A model generated the notes under the pieces. The model worked only from the letters and a program-made list of their open reading frames with translations. It was not told the DNA's origin and ran no database searches. Shown here piece by piece: positions 20,190 to 32,935 of a stretch of 64,000 bases of DNA. Within the stretch, counting starts at the first letter, position 1. Each line of letters begins with the position of its first letter. The position numbers and the translations under genes were made by a program. This DNA is from Escallonia rubra (taxonomy: Eukaryota > Streptophyta > Magnoliopsida > Escalloniales > Escalloniaceae), in assembly GCA_033065855.1 (NCBI GenBank), contig JAVXUO010003216.1:1-64000 (forward strand), read 5' to 3'.

Positions 20190-22503
20190 GCCGAGTTGCG
20201 TCATCCCCAGTAGCTCCCACCTCGTCATTGCCTGCTGATGACGAGGCACATAGTGCGAGCATCCAACATTCGAGGCGCCAGCCCTAGCCGCTGTCGCTGC
20301 TGTAACATCAGCCCCAGGCTGAGTCCTCCCACCCACACGCTGGTTCTCCTTCTTTGTGGGTTTGACCTCAGGTATATTTGATAATAGCATTTAGTCGTAA
20401 TGTTAGACTTATATTTAAATTTTATTTGAGTTGTATTAATGTTGGCTTTTTGTAAGATCTCGTCAAGGCCGTGGCCCAACACGCGGGGTGCGCATCGATC
20501 CCTACGTAAACGGAGAGTTGCTCTCACCGAGGAGGGGGGTCAGTAAATAAAAAAATCACATAGTGCAGTACATATCACTTTAATTTCGATAGTTATTATT
20601 TGTCACTTATTTAATGATATTATTGTATTTCTTTATCAGGTTCCTGGAGTGTCCGATGAAGCTGAAAATCGATGTCCTTGTGAAGGGCCGATTCTCCTAG
20701 CCACTACTGTATAGGAAAGACTGGGATGCCGGGACGAGGGAGGCCTTGTGGGAGGAGTGGCTGGTACGGTTTTCCTTTTTGTCAGTTATTATTTGTTTAA
20801 TTAGTACCTAATATTTAAATTAATTGTACTGACTGTGTAATTGGATGCATTGTAAAATGGATTCGATTTTAAGTCGCCTGAGCAGCAGGCATTGGGGCGG
20901 CATGAATTTTTTGCCTATATCGGTAAAAATTACCGGCGATGGCTACACGACACACGAGAGCGGGCAAGGAAGATACTGCCTGAGGGTGCCCTGATAGAGG
21001 AGTGGAAGGGGTATCCCCCTTATTGGATCCCATCTTGTATGAGGGCAGATGGTTAATAAGTGGATCACTGATCCAGCTTGAGAGGCAAAGAGCAAGAGCG
21101 GGAAGAAGAACATACAGGACAAAGATCCTACACACACGGGGGGATCAGTGCCTCACGACATTTTCTGAAACAGGAATAAGGCTGAGCACCCGAACATGGA
21201 GTTGGATGAGGTTTGTGCTCTAACATACACTCCGATGCACGTGAGGAAGAAGGATAAGGACGATGCACATCGGGTGAGGGACTTTATTTCAGATATTTCT
21301 CGGCAGATTGACGTAAGTTACACATTAATTTTTTTATGTTAAAATTTTGGCTATGTATTCGATGTCTATTTCCTTAATGTCTTCAATGTCAATCACTATT
21401 TTGTAGGCCTCGTATGAACAGATCAGGGGATCTGGGTGGCAGCCCGACTTGCCATCAGCGTCCACAAAGTACGGGTACAACTACCAGGGTATTGAAGCAG
21501 TGGCTAGATACACTAGGGGTCGTCAATAGGACGAAAAGAAGCGTACACGGCTTGCCCAGCATGACTGCACGTGCCTTGATAGGAGCGTCCCCACTCCTTG
21601 CTGTTCCTCTACAAACGCAGACACCACCCACAGAGCGACAGTTACACCCATACAATATCCTTCACGTTACGTAGGAGGTATTCCGGATAATCAGTGCACG
21701 GGGGGTATCAGGTACAAAACAATTATTTTATGATGCCAATTAACACATAAAGTAAATACGACTTACAATTACTATTGAGATTAATGCGTCCGTGCCTTTA
21801 TCTATAGAGCATTGTTGCTGGGCATACCGAGCCGCATCCTGATGACAGTAGCCTTACTGTGGACGAGCACGATTAGCAGGATCCAGATCCCAGTCTCGCT
21901 GACCCTTGAGCCCTTCCCCTCCTGTGCCCTACTGTACTTTTGCGAATTCCCACCCTTATATCTATCCCTGTCTCCTGCCCTCCTGGATTTGTGCTCCCTT
22001 CCCTCCTCTATTATATTTATATCCTGTTCCTATACTCTTCTGAACTCTGTATACATATTATTTTTCGATTAGTATAGAATTTATAAATTTATCTATTTAT
22101 GTACTGTGTTTGAATCATTAGGATTAAATAATTGCTGATGTAAAGTGGATTGAGAATTGATTGTTGGGGATTGAGAATTGATTATAGATTTGAGTATTCA
22201 AAAAATAAAAAATTGATTTGACTTTTAGCGACATATTTTATTCTGTCGCGAAAAGTCTTCAACTTAATGTACATAATACTTTTAGCGATGAAAAAGTCCG
22301 CTTTAAAAGTATTACTAGAGGCCTTTATTTTGGCGACTGATTTTTAGCGATGAAATATCCGTTGCTAAAATTCTGTCAGTAATACTTTTGGCAACAGACG
22401 TTTCCGTCGCTAAATATTTTACGTAATAAATTATTTTTTTAAAAAAATTAAAATAATATATAGAAAATATATTTAGCGACAGAATTCCCATCGCTAATTG
22501 AAT
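20190..22503 (+). mobile_element. CACTA element remnant: TnpA/Transposase_24-like coding pieces and subterminal repeats
   Basis: Plus-strand pieces read as a plant En/Spm accessory transposase of the Transposase_24 type. They include RGPTRGVRIDP near 20465, RRWLHDTRERARKILPEG near 20940, and MELDEVCALTYTPMHVRKKD near 21198, followed by SYEQIRGSGWQPD after a likely intron around 21310-21405. The frames are interrupted, so this is a relic. From about 22215 to 22500 comes a cluster of short motifs in both orientations ('tttagcgac', 'ttagcgatgaaa', 'gtcgctaaa'). Such arrays lie just inside CACTA termini and bind the element's own protein. No CACTA terminus itself was found. Confidence 0.6.
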
Positions 22504-23129
22504 TTATCGCCCCGTCGAAGTATGTGTGCTTTTTCTCGTGCAAGCAATAGTGCGAAGCCTGTCATAAAATGGTGGAGAGTAGTCTGTTATGTTGCTATTA
22601 GCAAGTGCCTCAGAATATTTTCTAAAGTAAGGGTACCTAGCTAGGTTGAAGGACAAAGCAGAAGCATAAAACATGCGGGCTGCTCTTTTATCGGCAATAT
22701 TTCTTTCCACCACGTTAAAGACTTTCTCTAGAGGGCCACTTGCCTCGTGTTTTTTGTTATGTAACAAATCTGATCCATCAGGTAACTTGAGGTAATTGGC
22801 CTATTTTCGTGCTTCCAAAATACGTATGTTCTTTCTTCTTTCAGCATCGTTGTCCTATTTCTTTATCACCTTCATTATCTCCACGCTCTAATTTTTGCAT
22901 GCAGTAACTCCACAAAGTGGGATTGCCAACAGATGGCCCTTCACCAAGTATAACCTGTTACCTTCTTGTTGCAATAATTGCGCATCTTGCAGTGCCTATT
23001 GCCACCTCCACCGGCAGCACCACCAGTGACTTTCCATAGTGGTGATTCATTGAAACCCCCAAGTTGAATATGTGAGAGACGTAAGACAGCCTTGCCTTTA
23101 CCCTTCACAGTTGACCGAGATGAAGACAT
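22504..23129 (-). pseudogene. hAT transposase N-terminal fragment with BED zinc finger
   Basis: On the minus strand the frame starting MSSSRSTVKGKGK at 23129 leads into ESPLWKVTGG and HCKMRNYCNKKVTG, then VKGHLLAI in a shifted frame. Together these form a degenerate BED-type DNA-binding finger. Further on, ADKRAARMFYASALSFNLAR and PYFRKYSEALAN plus YSPPFYDRLRTIA match the conserved block that opens the hAT transposase body (ARMFY-GGLPFNLARNP, then YIPP-YN-LRTTLL). The copy needs frame changes and stops near 22504, where CACTA subterminal repeats begin. It is therefore truncated, probably by that insertion or by a deletion. Confidence 0.78.
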
Positions 23130-23365
23130 ATTGTCTACCCTTAAAGAGAAAAGACTATGAATTTCTTATGGAAATATATGCTTGAATGTAGAAAAGGAAG
23201 ATGAAGATATACTGTCTATCCTAAGAGAGAAAAGATTATGAGTTTCTTCTAGAAATATACACGTCAATGTAGAAAAGAAAGATGAAGACATATTGTCTAT
23301 CCTAAGAGAAGAAAAGATTATGAGCAGCTTATAGAAATATATGCTTGAGTGTAGAAAAGGAAAAA
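23119..23365. repeat. three-copy tandem repeat, about 81 bp, at the hAT start codon
   Basis: Blocks 'gatgaagacatattgtct' and 'gaaatatatgcttgaatgtag' recur near 23119, 23200 and 23281. On the minus strand each copy begins ATGTCTTCATC, so the start region of the hAT reading frame is present three times and the two upstream copies give short decoy frames (MSSSFFSTL). Confidence 0.85.
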
Positions 23366-24039
23366 TCAAAACCAATATTACCTTTCTGTTGTAATTTTCT
23401 TGTAGTATTGCTTTCACCAGTTTCTCTCCCTCTGTGTGTTCACCAGATTTTTCTCTCTGTGTCTGTTGTTTGGTTGTGTGGAAGTTGGATACGGAGACTT
23501 AGAGTAAGGAAGAAAGCATACTAGTGGCTTTATGGGAAAGGCTTGGTATGTTTAAGTCCATAATTGTTTTCTTGTTGGGGACCTAAGTCTACTGACTTAG
23601 ACAATTCTGTTTTTTTTTCCTACTAGAGTTCTATTATTACATGTATGATAATCCATCTATATGCTTTAGTTCAAATAGTGAGGTTATGTCCTCATCTACT
23701 CTAGTAGATAGTACTCATAATTTAATTTTAATTCGACTCTAGCAATTCTAATTAACCATGAAATTCTTTGTTCCAAAATTTTAGTCCCCTATAAAACTTT
23801 AATAAGTTTAGTAAACTATACTAATTCTTCAATGACACAATATCCCTGAGTAATGTCATAATTGCATCTATAGTTCTTATTCTAGTATGATTAAATTCCA
23901 CCAGTAAAAATGATAGTGTTAATGAGATGGGAGTATAATTATATGAGTATATTTCCGCTTTATCTATGGACACACATTGGCAGTGACGTGCGAGTTATAA
24001 TCACAGTGTAAGTTACGGTGTAGCGGCATTTTGGTGGAA
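23366..24039. other. unassigned stretch
   Basis: No supported gene, terminus or repeat was seen. Confidence 0.3.
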
Positions 24040-24780
24040 GTGATCAGTGTGGCGTGGCATTAAGTGGTGGGGTAGCAAACTGTAATGTTAGCGGTCACTG
24101 TTCTATTAAGGCGTCATTAATGGTGGTGGCGGTGACAATAGTAACGGAGGCGGTAATAGTGACAGTGGTGGCGGTGTGGCAGTGGTGTGGCTTCAATTCT
24201 CGTGGCAGTGGTTCTGGGGCGGTCTAATGATGGTAATTGTGGTAGTGGTGATTTTGTTATTCAAGTGTCGCTAGTGTTGGTGACAACAGTAGTAGTGGTA
24301 GCAGTGTCGTTAGCGGTGGTGGAGATGGTGTCGCATCAATAGTGGTGGTGCTGGGCAGTCTAGTGATGGTAATGGTGCTCATGGTATTCAAACGTTGCTA
24401 GTGGCAGTGTTGGTGACAATGGTGATACAATGGTGGTGGTGGTTACAGTCTAGTGATGGATATGGAGGTGGTGGTATTAAAGAGTCATTAGTGGCAGCGT
24501 TGATGATAGTAGTGAGAGTGCTGACAGTAGCGATGGTGGTGAGAACATGGTATGGAGGTGGCATCGACAATGGCAGTCGAGTGGTGGTGATAGTGACAGT
24601 AATGGTGGTCTTGGTGGTAATGTAACATACTAAAGTGGTAGCTGTAGTGATTATAATGGTGTTGGTGGCATTGGTGTGGTGAAGGTGGTTGTGTGATGCT
24701 AACAGTAGTGCGGCGATGGTGACGGGTGTAGCGGTATAGTGTGATGGTTGTGAGGGTAACAGTGGTGAAAATGGTGAAGA
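24040..24780. repeat. GTG/GGT-rich low-complexity tract
   Basis: About 740 bp of imperfect short units built on GTGGTG, GGTGAC and AGTGGT. Long open frames on both strands here follow from the codon-like three-base texture and are not counted as genes. Confidence 0.85.
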
Positions 24781-26059
24781 CAGCGGTGAACAGTATTGGC
24801 TTTCCGCACGACTCAATTGATATAACGTATATATGGGATTGTATAACTCATACTTGCATATTAATCTACGAAGTTCTCCGAAGAAAAAGATATTACTATT
24901 GACAAAAAGACATCGTTGTATTAAAATCCCTAATTAGTTGGCAATTTCTTGGATAACATGATTATAGCAAGAGTTTTTACAATTCCACTATGGGTAATCT
25001 TTATTTTAAGCTGTTAAATCGTGGAATTTCTTGTTTTTTCATTGTTTTATCAAAGTTAATCAAAAAAAAAATTCGGTGTATCTCGGTTGATCTATTTTAT
25101 ATAATGTATGAAAGCTTTAATTTGTTCTTTTATTTAGCTTTAACTTCAATGAATTACGATAAAAGCTGTTGGAAAGTGGGATTTGTCATATATTTGAATT
25201 TACAATCTAACTTTTAAAATTACTACAATTATACATATTAATATGGATACATAAGGACAAGCACACACATCTATACACATGTATCTGCACACAGAGTATG
25301 CACCTCTATAGCATATGAAGTTGTTTGTAAGAAAATATTTTTCCTAATTATCAAAAGTTTAAATGATAAGGCACATAATTATTTGATGCTAAGTCATTTG
25401 TATATAAATGAATATTTTAGATTCTTCATCGGTAGTACATTCCACTATATTTGAAAACAACATTCATGCTCCATATTTAAACTACTCATTTGACCCACAA
25501 ATGCCATACATTATTAATGCTAAGTATATCAAATAGTTGTATGATAAAACCTTATTGTTGTTGTTTGACCACATACTATATAAAGCAATATATTTTTGAT
25601 AGCTAAGGCATAGTGAAATTAATGATGGGAATATGACTGCCTCGATAATTCTTTAATACTAAAAATGTACGATGTTATAACAACTTTGTCAAAATTTTCT
25701 CTTTCTAAGTACATTAGTAAAAAATTATGGTAGAAGATTTACGGTTGCACTCTTTTATCATTTTTATTATAGCTGTCACTTAAAAATTGCACGTAAAACT
25801 TATGAACAGCGTGAATTAAAAAGAGCGACTAAATTATGGTGACAAAAGTGAAGTGCAACACAATATAGAAAATAAAATGGAATTTTATATGCAATGTGAA
25901 TGTTGAATTATATTTTTTCTCGAGATTTACATAGTGAATATATTTTAAAAATATTTATGGATTGAAAAATTGAGCTACCATTGTCAAAAGTAACAAATTT
26001 TAAAATTTTAGCATAGATAGAGATATTGTACAAAGTTTCCAACTACTATTAGCCCTATA
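24781..26059. other. AT-rich unassigned stretch
   Basis: Strongly AT-rich with no coding frame or paired repeat that I could support. Confidence 0.35.
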
Positions 26060-26080
26060 CCCCCCCCCCCCCCCCCCCCC
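26060..26080. repeat. poly-C tract
   Basis: A run of 21 C residues. The length may be affected by sequencing slippage. Confidence 0.97.
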
Positions 26081-26114
26081 TCCTCACCCAATAGTTAAAA
26101 GGTTGAACAATTAA

Positions 26115-27091
26115 GGGTCTGTTTGAAATCACTTACAGTTTTAGTTTTCAGTTTTCAAAAAAAACAAAACCAGTTTAGTTTTTATTTTTTTGCAAAAACA
26201 AATGGGTGTTTGATAAGTCAGTTTTTATATTGAATTTTTTCTTTACCAATTTTTTTCCTTAAATTTTCCACCAACCATTTTTCTCATCACCACCATCATA
26301 ATCAAATGCAATGGTGGTGGGTTGGTGACGGTAGGGCAAATTGTGGCTTGTGCGACGGTTTAAGGTTGCGTCGTTACTTGAGGTCCAATTGATTGTCCAT
26401 GGCAGTGGAGTGAAAATGGTTGGTTGAGGTCTGATTCATTGTCAAAGGCATGTGTTGGCGACGGGCAGTCAGATCCGCGGGTGGCAATGACGGTAAGGTG
26501 GCGGTGCTGGGGCAGATCTGTGGGTGGCAGTGATGAGAGTGTGGTGGTTATGTGACAGACACGTGGTTGTCGAAGGCATGGGTTGGCGATCGGAGGGGAG
26601 GGGGGCAGATCCATGGGTGGCAATGACGAAAGAGTGGCGGTGCTGGGGCAGATATGTGGGTGGCAATGGTGAGAGTGTGGCGGTGGTGTGGCAGACCCGT
26701 GGTTGTCGAAGGCATGGGTTGGTGACGGCGGGCCAGATCTGTGAATGGCGATGACGACGATAGGGGCAGATTCGTGGGTGATGATGGAGATAGGGTGAGA
26801 CGGGGCATATTTGGCCGATGGAATGAAGTATATGGTGGTGGTGGTGGAGCTCTGTGTGTGAGGAGGTTTTCTTAAAATGATACTCATTTTTTTGCTTCTA
26901 AAAAAGTTGGAAGATTGGATCTCAAAACCAAAACTGAAAATCCAAAACTCCAAAATAGAGTTTTCAAAAACAGTCATGTTTTAAATACTGGTTTTAAAAA
27001 TTGAAGGGAAAAAAAACGAAAATTGTCTGTCAAATGGATTTTTTTTCTACGATTTATAAAACTGGAAAAGAAAACGTTGTCAAACGCTGCC
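26115..27091. mobile_element. PIF/Harbinger-like non-autonomous element (tentative)
   Basis: The left end begins GGGTCTGTTTGA and the right end, read inward, GGCAGCGTTTGAC. The element is flanked on both sides by TAA (26112-26114 and 27092-27094), which fits the three-base TWA target preference of PIF/Harbinger. Both ends are followed by related stretches rich in 'gttttc' and 'ccagttt', suggesting long imperfect inverted ends. The middle, about 26290-26830, is GTG-rich with minisatellite character ('gggtggcaatga', 'ggttgtcgaaggcatggg' recurring). No transposase is encoded. Confidence 0.55.
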
Positions 27092-27094
27092 TAA

Positions 27095-28680
27095 AGAGGC
27101 GACGCTTTGCATCCCATCAAATGTATGGTGCCACATGCTATAAAATTTGCATGTGTGGTTCTGGGCCTCTGGCAGATAAGACGACAAAAGAAAAATGGTT
27201 TTGGCAGATTGAAAAAATCTATTCAGTTCTCATATCAACTTGCAAGTAGAGATGGCAATTGAACCCGTACCCAGCAGATATCCGTCTGACAGCACTCCAA
27301 TATGAGTGGATTTTTTTGACTATGACCAGGTCATGGGATGGGTTTGGTATTCACTTTCATAACCCACAGCGGATATGGGACATGTATGGTTTCAAGTGTA
27401 TCTTCATCGCTACTCGACCCGACCCATCCCGCTATGCTTTATATTCTAGTCAAGATTTAATCTCAACCCTCCATCTCTACTTATATATAAGTTAAAACTC
27501 TAGCCCTTTCATCTCTCCCCATTTTCTCTTCTTCTCCTTAGGCCTCCGCACCCCCAACCATGTCGACCAACTTTCGTCGTCGTCTACCAGTCGGTGTCAG
27601 CTAGTCGCCGGTCACCTTTAATCTATAGTCCTTACTAGACATAACCCTCTCTCGCTCTACACACCCGCACACAATGCACGCACTCCCTTTCATCTATGGC
27701 AGTGGAGATCTGTGTTAAGATAGTGCCTGGTGCCCTTAATGTCCTTGGCAACTGTTTATCTCTCTCTTTCTCCCAAATGTGTGTTCAATTGTATGTGGGT
27801 TTTATGATTTCCATCTCTCTTATCCAGGGTAAGTCAATTTTGCAGAAGTTTACTCATGACTCTAGAGGAAAAGAAAGCCCCCTACAAGATGATGTTGATC
27901 GACTTGAGAAACAAACCCAATGGTAACAGTTTTAAAAATCAAAGAGAGATGCTTTTAATGTTTGTGCTAAAACCTTGAAGCAAAAGTTTGATCTTGGTGG
28001 GTGGTTGATGGATTCTTGAAGAGAATTGAACAAAAAGTGTCAATGTTCAAATTCGAGGGTAATACTAGTGACCTACAATGGCAGCGCGGAGACGATCGGG
28101 TCGGGGTCGAATTACCAAAAACCCCATCAAATCAGGGATGGTATCATCGTCTCCAAACCGGATGGCGGGAGGAGTAACATGTTGGGTGTGGCGGGACGGG
28201 TGCGGATCTTATCAAACCCGCATCCGTCACGCCCCATTTCCTCCCCTCCTCTTCCTTCATCTTCGGCTTCTCCTTCTCTTCCGTCTCCAGCCACTTTTCT
28301 TTTCTTTCTTCTGCAACGCAATAGACAAACAAATGAAACTAGTACAAAAAGACAAAGAGATCAAGCAATTTAAGGATTTCATTCATTAATTTGACGAAAA
28401 CAAAGAAGAAAAAGTTGGTAAGTTTGATCTGCAAATTCATCTTTTTCTTCTTCATTTCATCCAGATTAGAAGTTGCCCAAGAATCTTCTTCATCCTCTAA
28501 ACAGCGACAAAGACATCAACCATGTCCATTCTCAATCCAAAGGGTCCAACACGGATCCCATACCCGTATCAGGTCGTGTAGTCTGGACACTGCCGCTTCA
28601 ACCCAAAGTGAAGGGTCCATGTAACATAGCATCCATCTATGGAGAGATATAACATGCAAGTGTAGGTATGCAAACCTGTA
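27095..28680. other. unassigned stretch between two transposons
   Basis: The segment contains phrases such as 'agatggcaattgaacccgtaccc' (27250) and 'cgcatccgtcacgcccc' (28219) that recall Ac/Ds-like hAT subtermini, but I could not pair ends or target duplications. Open frames at 28026-28389 lack domains. Confidence 0.3.
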
Positions 28681-29275
28681 TAAATAGATGGGTAAATTAC
28701 ACTAAAACCCCCTGAGGTTTTACATAATTACACTCAACTACCGCTATCTTTAAAAATTACACTCCGTTAAAAAAAAAACTTTTTCTCTTACGGTGTTAAC
28801 GTTGGAATGCAAAAAGACATGAATACCCTCCTACGGTTTTCTTGAGATTTTGGAGGGAAAACCTGTTCTTGGGAATTTGAGGGAAACTTCTTCTCGGGAA
28901 GGAGGAAAAACAAGTTGGCAGAGAAGGAGGTAGGTAGGGGGTCACTGTGCGATCGGGGGAAGGGAAGCCTAGAAAAAAATCAGAGCCAAACATTTCACAA
29001 CCCTAATCTCATAAAAAAGACGACGCAACCAATTCCGGTGTACCTGTGCTGCGGGACGACGCAACCACTTCCGGTGAACCTGTGCTGCGGGACGACGCAA
29101 CATTTTCGGTGTACCTGTGCTGCGGGACGACAACCACTTCCGGTGAATCTGCTTGAAGGTATGTTTTCCTAACTCCTTCATGTCTTTCACGTTTTTCTCG
29201 TTATTTCCCATTTCTGATCTTTCTTCTTTTGCATGATTTCCGTAGTTGATAGCATAATGTAACCCGTAATTGGAC

Positions 29276-29997
29276 CCTGATTTAGGCCCTAATTCACGTA
29301 GACACATTTTGAACCCTAATTGGACCGTAATTGAACCAAATGAACTCTAATTGAACCATAATTGAACCGTAATGTAACCAATTGAACCCTAATTGAACCG
29401 GAATGTAACCAATTGAACCCTAATTGGATCGTAAGTGAACCAATTGAACTCTAATTGAACCATAATTGAACCGTAATGTAACCAATTGAACCCTAACTGA
29501 ACCAATTGAACCCTAATTGGACCGTAATTGAACAAATTAAACAAATTAAACCCTAATTGAACCGTAATCGAAACCAATTGAACTCTAATTGAACCATAAT
29601 TGAACCGTAATGTAACCAATTGAACCAATTGAACAAATTGAACCCTAAATGAACCTTAATTGAACAAAATGACCCTAATTGAACCAATTGAACTCTAATT
29701 GAACCCTAATTGGACCCTAATTGGACCCTAATTGAACAAATAGAAACCTAATTGAACCAATTGAACTCTAATTGAACAAATTGGACCCTAATTGAACAAA
29801 TTGAACCCTAATTGAACCCATTGAACTCTAATTGAACAAATTGAACCCTAATTGGACCTTAATTGAACCAATTGAACCCTAATTGTACCAATTGTACTCT
29901 AATTGAACAAATTGAACCCTAATTGAATATCCTAATTCACTTAGCCCCAGCTGATGAACCCTAAATTGAATGCCCTAATTGTAGCCCTAATTTAACC
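29276..29997. repeat. degenerate 'CCCTAATTGAAC' tandem tract in the MULE leader
   Basis: More than 700 bp of short units alternating 'aattgaaccctaattg', 'aattgaaccataattg' and 'ctaattggaccc', with variable spacing. It lies between the left terminal region and the transposase reading frame. Confidence 0.93.
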
Positions 29998-30025
29998 CCC
30001 TAATTATTTTTTCTTGTACTACAGA

Positions 30026-32564
30026 ATGGGCACTGAAAGGATATATGAACTGAAGGTCCACTACTGTAACATTGTTGATAGCATAGCTGATGTGGATCCT
30101 GACAGATACAGCTATATGGATCTGCTTACCGATGTAAATGATCTTATGTTGAAAGACCTCCCCTCTAGTTTAGGTATAGTTATTGCCCTATACTATACTT
30201 TGCCTGGAACTCATGTCAGGGAAGAAATAACATCTGATAGGTCCTTACTTGACATGTTTGCGCTGTATGAGAATTCAGAGGAGATTCATGTGTTCTTAGA
30301 AACTGTTGGGGTAGAACCTACAGTAGTTAGTTATCTAGAACCAAATGTAGAGGCAGCTAGAAATGACAGTAGACCTGGGACTAGTAGGGCACCTGAGAGT
30401 GAGAGTGAAGATGGCAGTGATGAGGAGTTGCACCACACTAGTGATGATTCTGATTCTGAGGATAATGATTGGGAATTAAGGGAAGAATTAAGTGAGACTG
30501 ATGAAGAGGCAAGTGATGAAGAGCCTGTGACAGAGGATGATCAATTAAGTGAACATGAGTTGTCCAACTGTGATGATGAAGATGAAAATCCTGTGTACAA
30601 GAGTGATGATAACTTGGATGTTGAAGCAGTAAATGTAGACAAATATATGAGGGGAGAGCTATTTGAACATAGGCCAGGTGAAACTATTCAACTGTACAAG
30701 GGTTTGTTGTTTGAAGATGTCAATCATTTTAGGAATACTCTGAGGGATTATTGTATTCAGACTGGGTTTAAGCTGGTCAGAGATAGGAATGAAAAGAACA
30801 GGGTTGCTACCCACTGTGGCAATCCTGGATGTAGTTGGAGGATATTTGCATCACCTATTCCTGATGGGAAAACTTACAAAATCAAGAGCTTAGGTCCTGA
30901 ACATTCTTGTGTAATGGGCATTACTAACAAGGAGGCCAATTCCACTTGGATTGCACAGAAGCTGCTTGGGCACATTAGGGGAAATCCTGATATTACCATA
31001 AATGGGCTGCAAGAGCTTTTGCTAAAAAACTATGGTGTAGAGGCCCATAGAATGCAGTTGTACAGGGCAAAAAAGAAGGCACTAGAAAAGATTGAGGGGT
31101 CTCATGCTGAGTCATATAAGAAGCTGTGGATGTATGGGCATGAGGTGGTGAAGACTAACCCTGGGAGCTTGTTCAAGCTTGAAACTCAAAGAGTTCAACC
31201 TAACCTGGATTTGCCTCACTTCCATAGGCTGTTCTTTTCATTTGCAGCTGTGCAAAATGGCTTTAAGGATGGTTGTAGGCCATTTCTTGCAGTTGATGGA
31301 TGCCATCTTAAAGGGCCTTATGGAGGTGTATTATTGTCTGCTGTGGGCTTAGATAGGAACAATGGGTTATTCCCTATGGGATTTGCTGTTGTTGAGAGTG
31401 AGAACACACAGAGTTGGAGGTTTTTCCTACATCACCTTTATACCATCATAGGTGATGGTCCTGATCCAAAGCCATGGGTGATCATGTCTGATGGACAAAA
31501 GGGTATTGAGATTGCCCTAGCAGACATTATACCACATGCAACTCATAGAAGGTGTTATAGGCATCTTTTCTGTAATTTTAGGTCTAGATACACTGGCATG
31601 AAGCTTAAAAGCTATTTTTGGTCTGCTGCCAAGGCATACAATGTGGATGACTTTAAGCTAGCTATGAGACAGATGGAAGACTTGTGACCAGAAGCAGCTG
31701 AGTGGTTAAAAGGTCATAAAGTAGAGAGCTGGGCTAGGTATACATTTGACCCTGCTGTTAAGAATGACCAGGTAACCAGTAATGTGGTGGAGTCCTTCAA
31801 CAACTGGCTAGGGAAATTGAGGGGAAAACCTGTGCTATCCATGATTGATCACATTAGAACTAGGCTGATGGTAAAGGTACATGAAAGGTTTGAAAAGGCT
31901 GCTTCTTGGGAAGAAGTAATAACTCCAAGGATAATGAAAAAATGCAAACTGGCAGTTGCTGAATCTAGGTGCTGTAAAATAGTCATGGGGGGGGGGGGGT
32001 ACAGAGTTTGAGGTATCTGACCTTGGGAAGGTGCATGTTGTGAACTTAGTGAGGATAAATTGTTGTTGTAGGGTTTGGGATCTTACAGGCATACCTTGCA
32101 AGCATGCAACAACATGCATCAACACCAGGAGATTGAATGTGGTTGAGTTTGTGGATAGGTGCTACAGCAGGAATACTTATTTGAAAACTTATGGTCATGT
32201 TATGCACCCACTGCATGATGAGACCCACTGGGGGCCAGCTCCAAGGGATCCTTTGCAACCTCCCCCTTTTAGGAGGTTGCCTGGAAGACCAAGAAAGGAA
32301 AGGAAGAGGGCAGCAGATGAACCTGCTAGGGAAGGAAAAAGGTCATGCACTCTGAAGTGTGGAAATTGTAAGCAATTTGGGCATAATAAAAGGACCTGCC
32401 AACGGGCACCAGTGGGAAGCAATAGAAATGCCAATGTTACAAGACCAGTGAGGGGGGGGGGGGAGGTAGGGGCAGTCAAGGTAGGGGCAGTCAAGGTAGG
32501 GGCAATCAAGGCAGAGGCAGTGAAGCTGGGTGCAGTTAGATTGGGTGCAGCCAAGTTAGCATGA
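30026..32564 (+). pseudogene. MuDR-family MULE transposase, two lesions
   Basis: The enzyme would cut and paste the surrounding MULE through its inverted ends. The first ATG is at 30026, just after a possible splice acceptor (TTGTACTACAG). An N-terminal PB1-like region of about 100 residues is followed by an acidic linker. Next come the MuDR DNA-binding region (FRNTLRDYCIQTGFKLV, then HCGNPGCSWRIFAS), the MULE catalytic domain (FLAVDGCHLKGPYGG and WVIMSDGQKGIEIA carry the two Asp of the DDE triad), a SWIM finger (CCCRVWDLTGIPCKHA) and a CCHC knuckle (CGNCKQFGHNKRTC). The order and length are complete for the family. An in-frame TGA at 31685-31687 interrupts the catalytic region, and a 13-G run at 31987-31999 puts the next part out of frame. 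Twelve G would keep frame, so that lesion could be a homopolymer error. Confidence 0.95.
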
Positions 32565-32739
32565 ATGAGCAGGTAACCACTGATTTCTTTTACTTGTTTT
32601 TCAGACTTTAACTTATTATTTTTTTCCTCAAGTTTTCCCAATCTGTTTTTTTTTTTAACAGGGAGGACCTGAGGTGGTGGCTAAAACCCAGGAGTCACAG
32701 CCTTGAAGCTGCAGAGAAGGGTAAGGGTATTTGTAGATA

Positions 32740-32935
32740 TGAAATGACTTTTGTGAAGCTGTGAATGAAGATTCTTTTGTGAAGCTAGTTGAAGACAGAT
32801 TGAAGATTATTTTGTGAAGCTGTGAATGATGATTATTTTGTGAAGCTAGTTGAAGATAGATTGAAGATTATTTTGTGAAGCTAACTGAAGATATTGTGAA
32901 GATTATTTTGCGAAGCTGAATGAAGAAATTGTGAA
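32740..32935 (+). repeat. tandem 'gattattttgtgaagct' repeats in MULE
   Basis: Three to four imperfect units of about 60 bp containing 'gaagattattttgtgaagct' and 'agttgaagatagattg' follow the transposase stop. They may belong to its 3' untranslated region. No function is evident. Confidence 0.8.

Noticed and set aside
24388-24816. 142-codon minus-strand frame, Thr/Ile/His-rich
   Set aside because: It is the complement of a GTG-rich low-complexity tract; its length follows from base composition.
26360-26977. 205-codon minus-strand frame, His/Pro/Ser-rich
   Set aside because: It is explained by the minisatellite core of the Harbinger-like element; no domain or conserved start.
32195-32641. 148-codon minus-strand frame opposite the transposase C-terminus
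   Set aside because: It is a shadow of the transposase, whose SWIM and CCHC motifs fix the coding strand.
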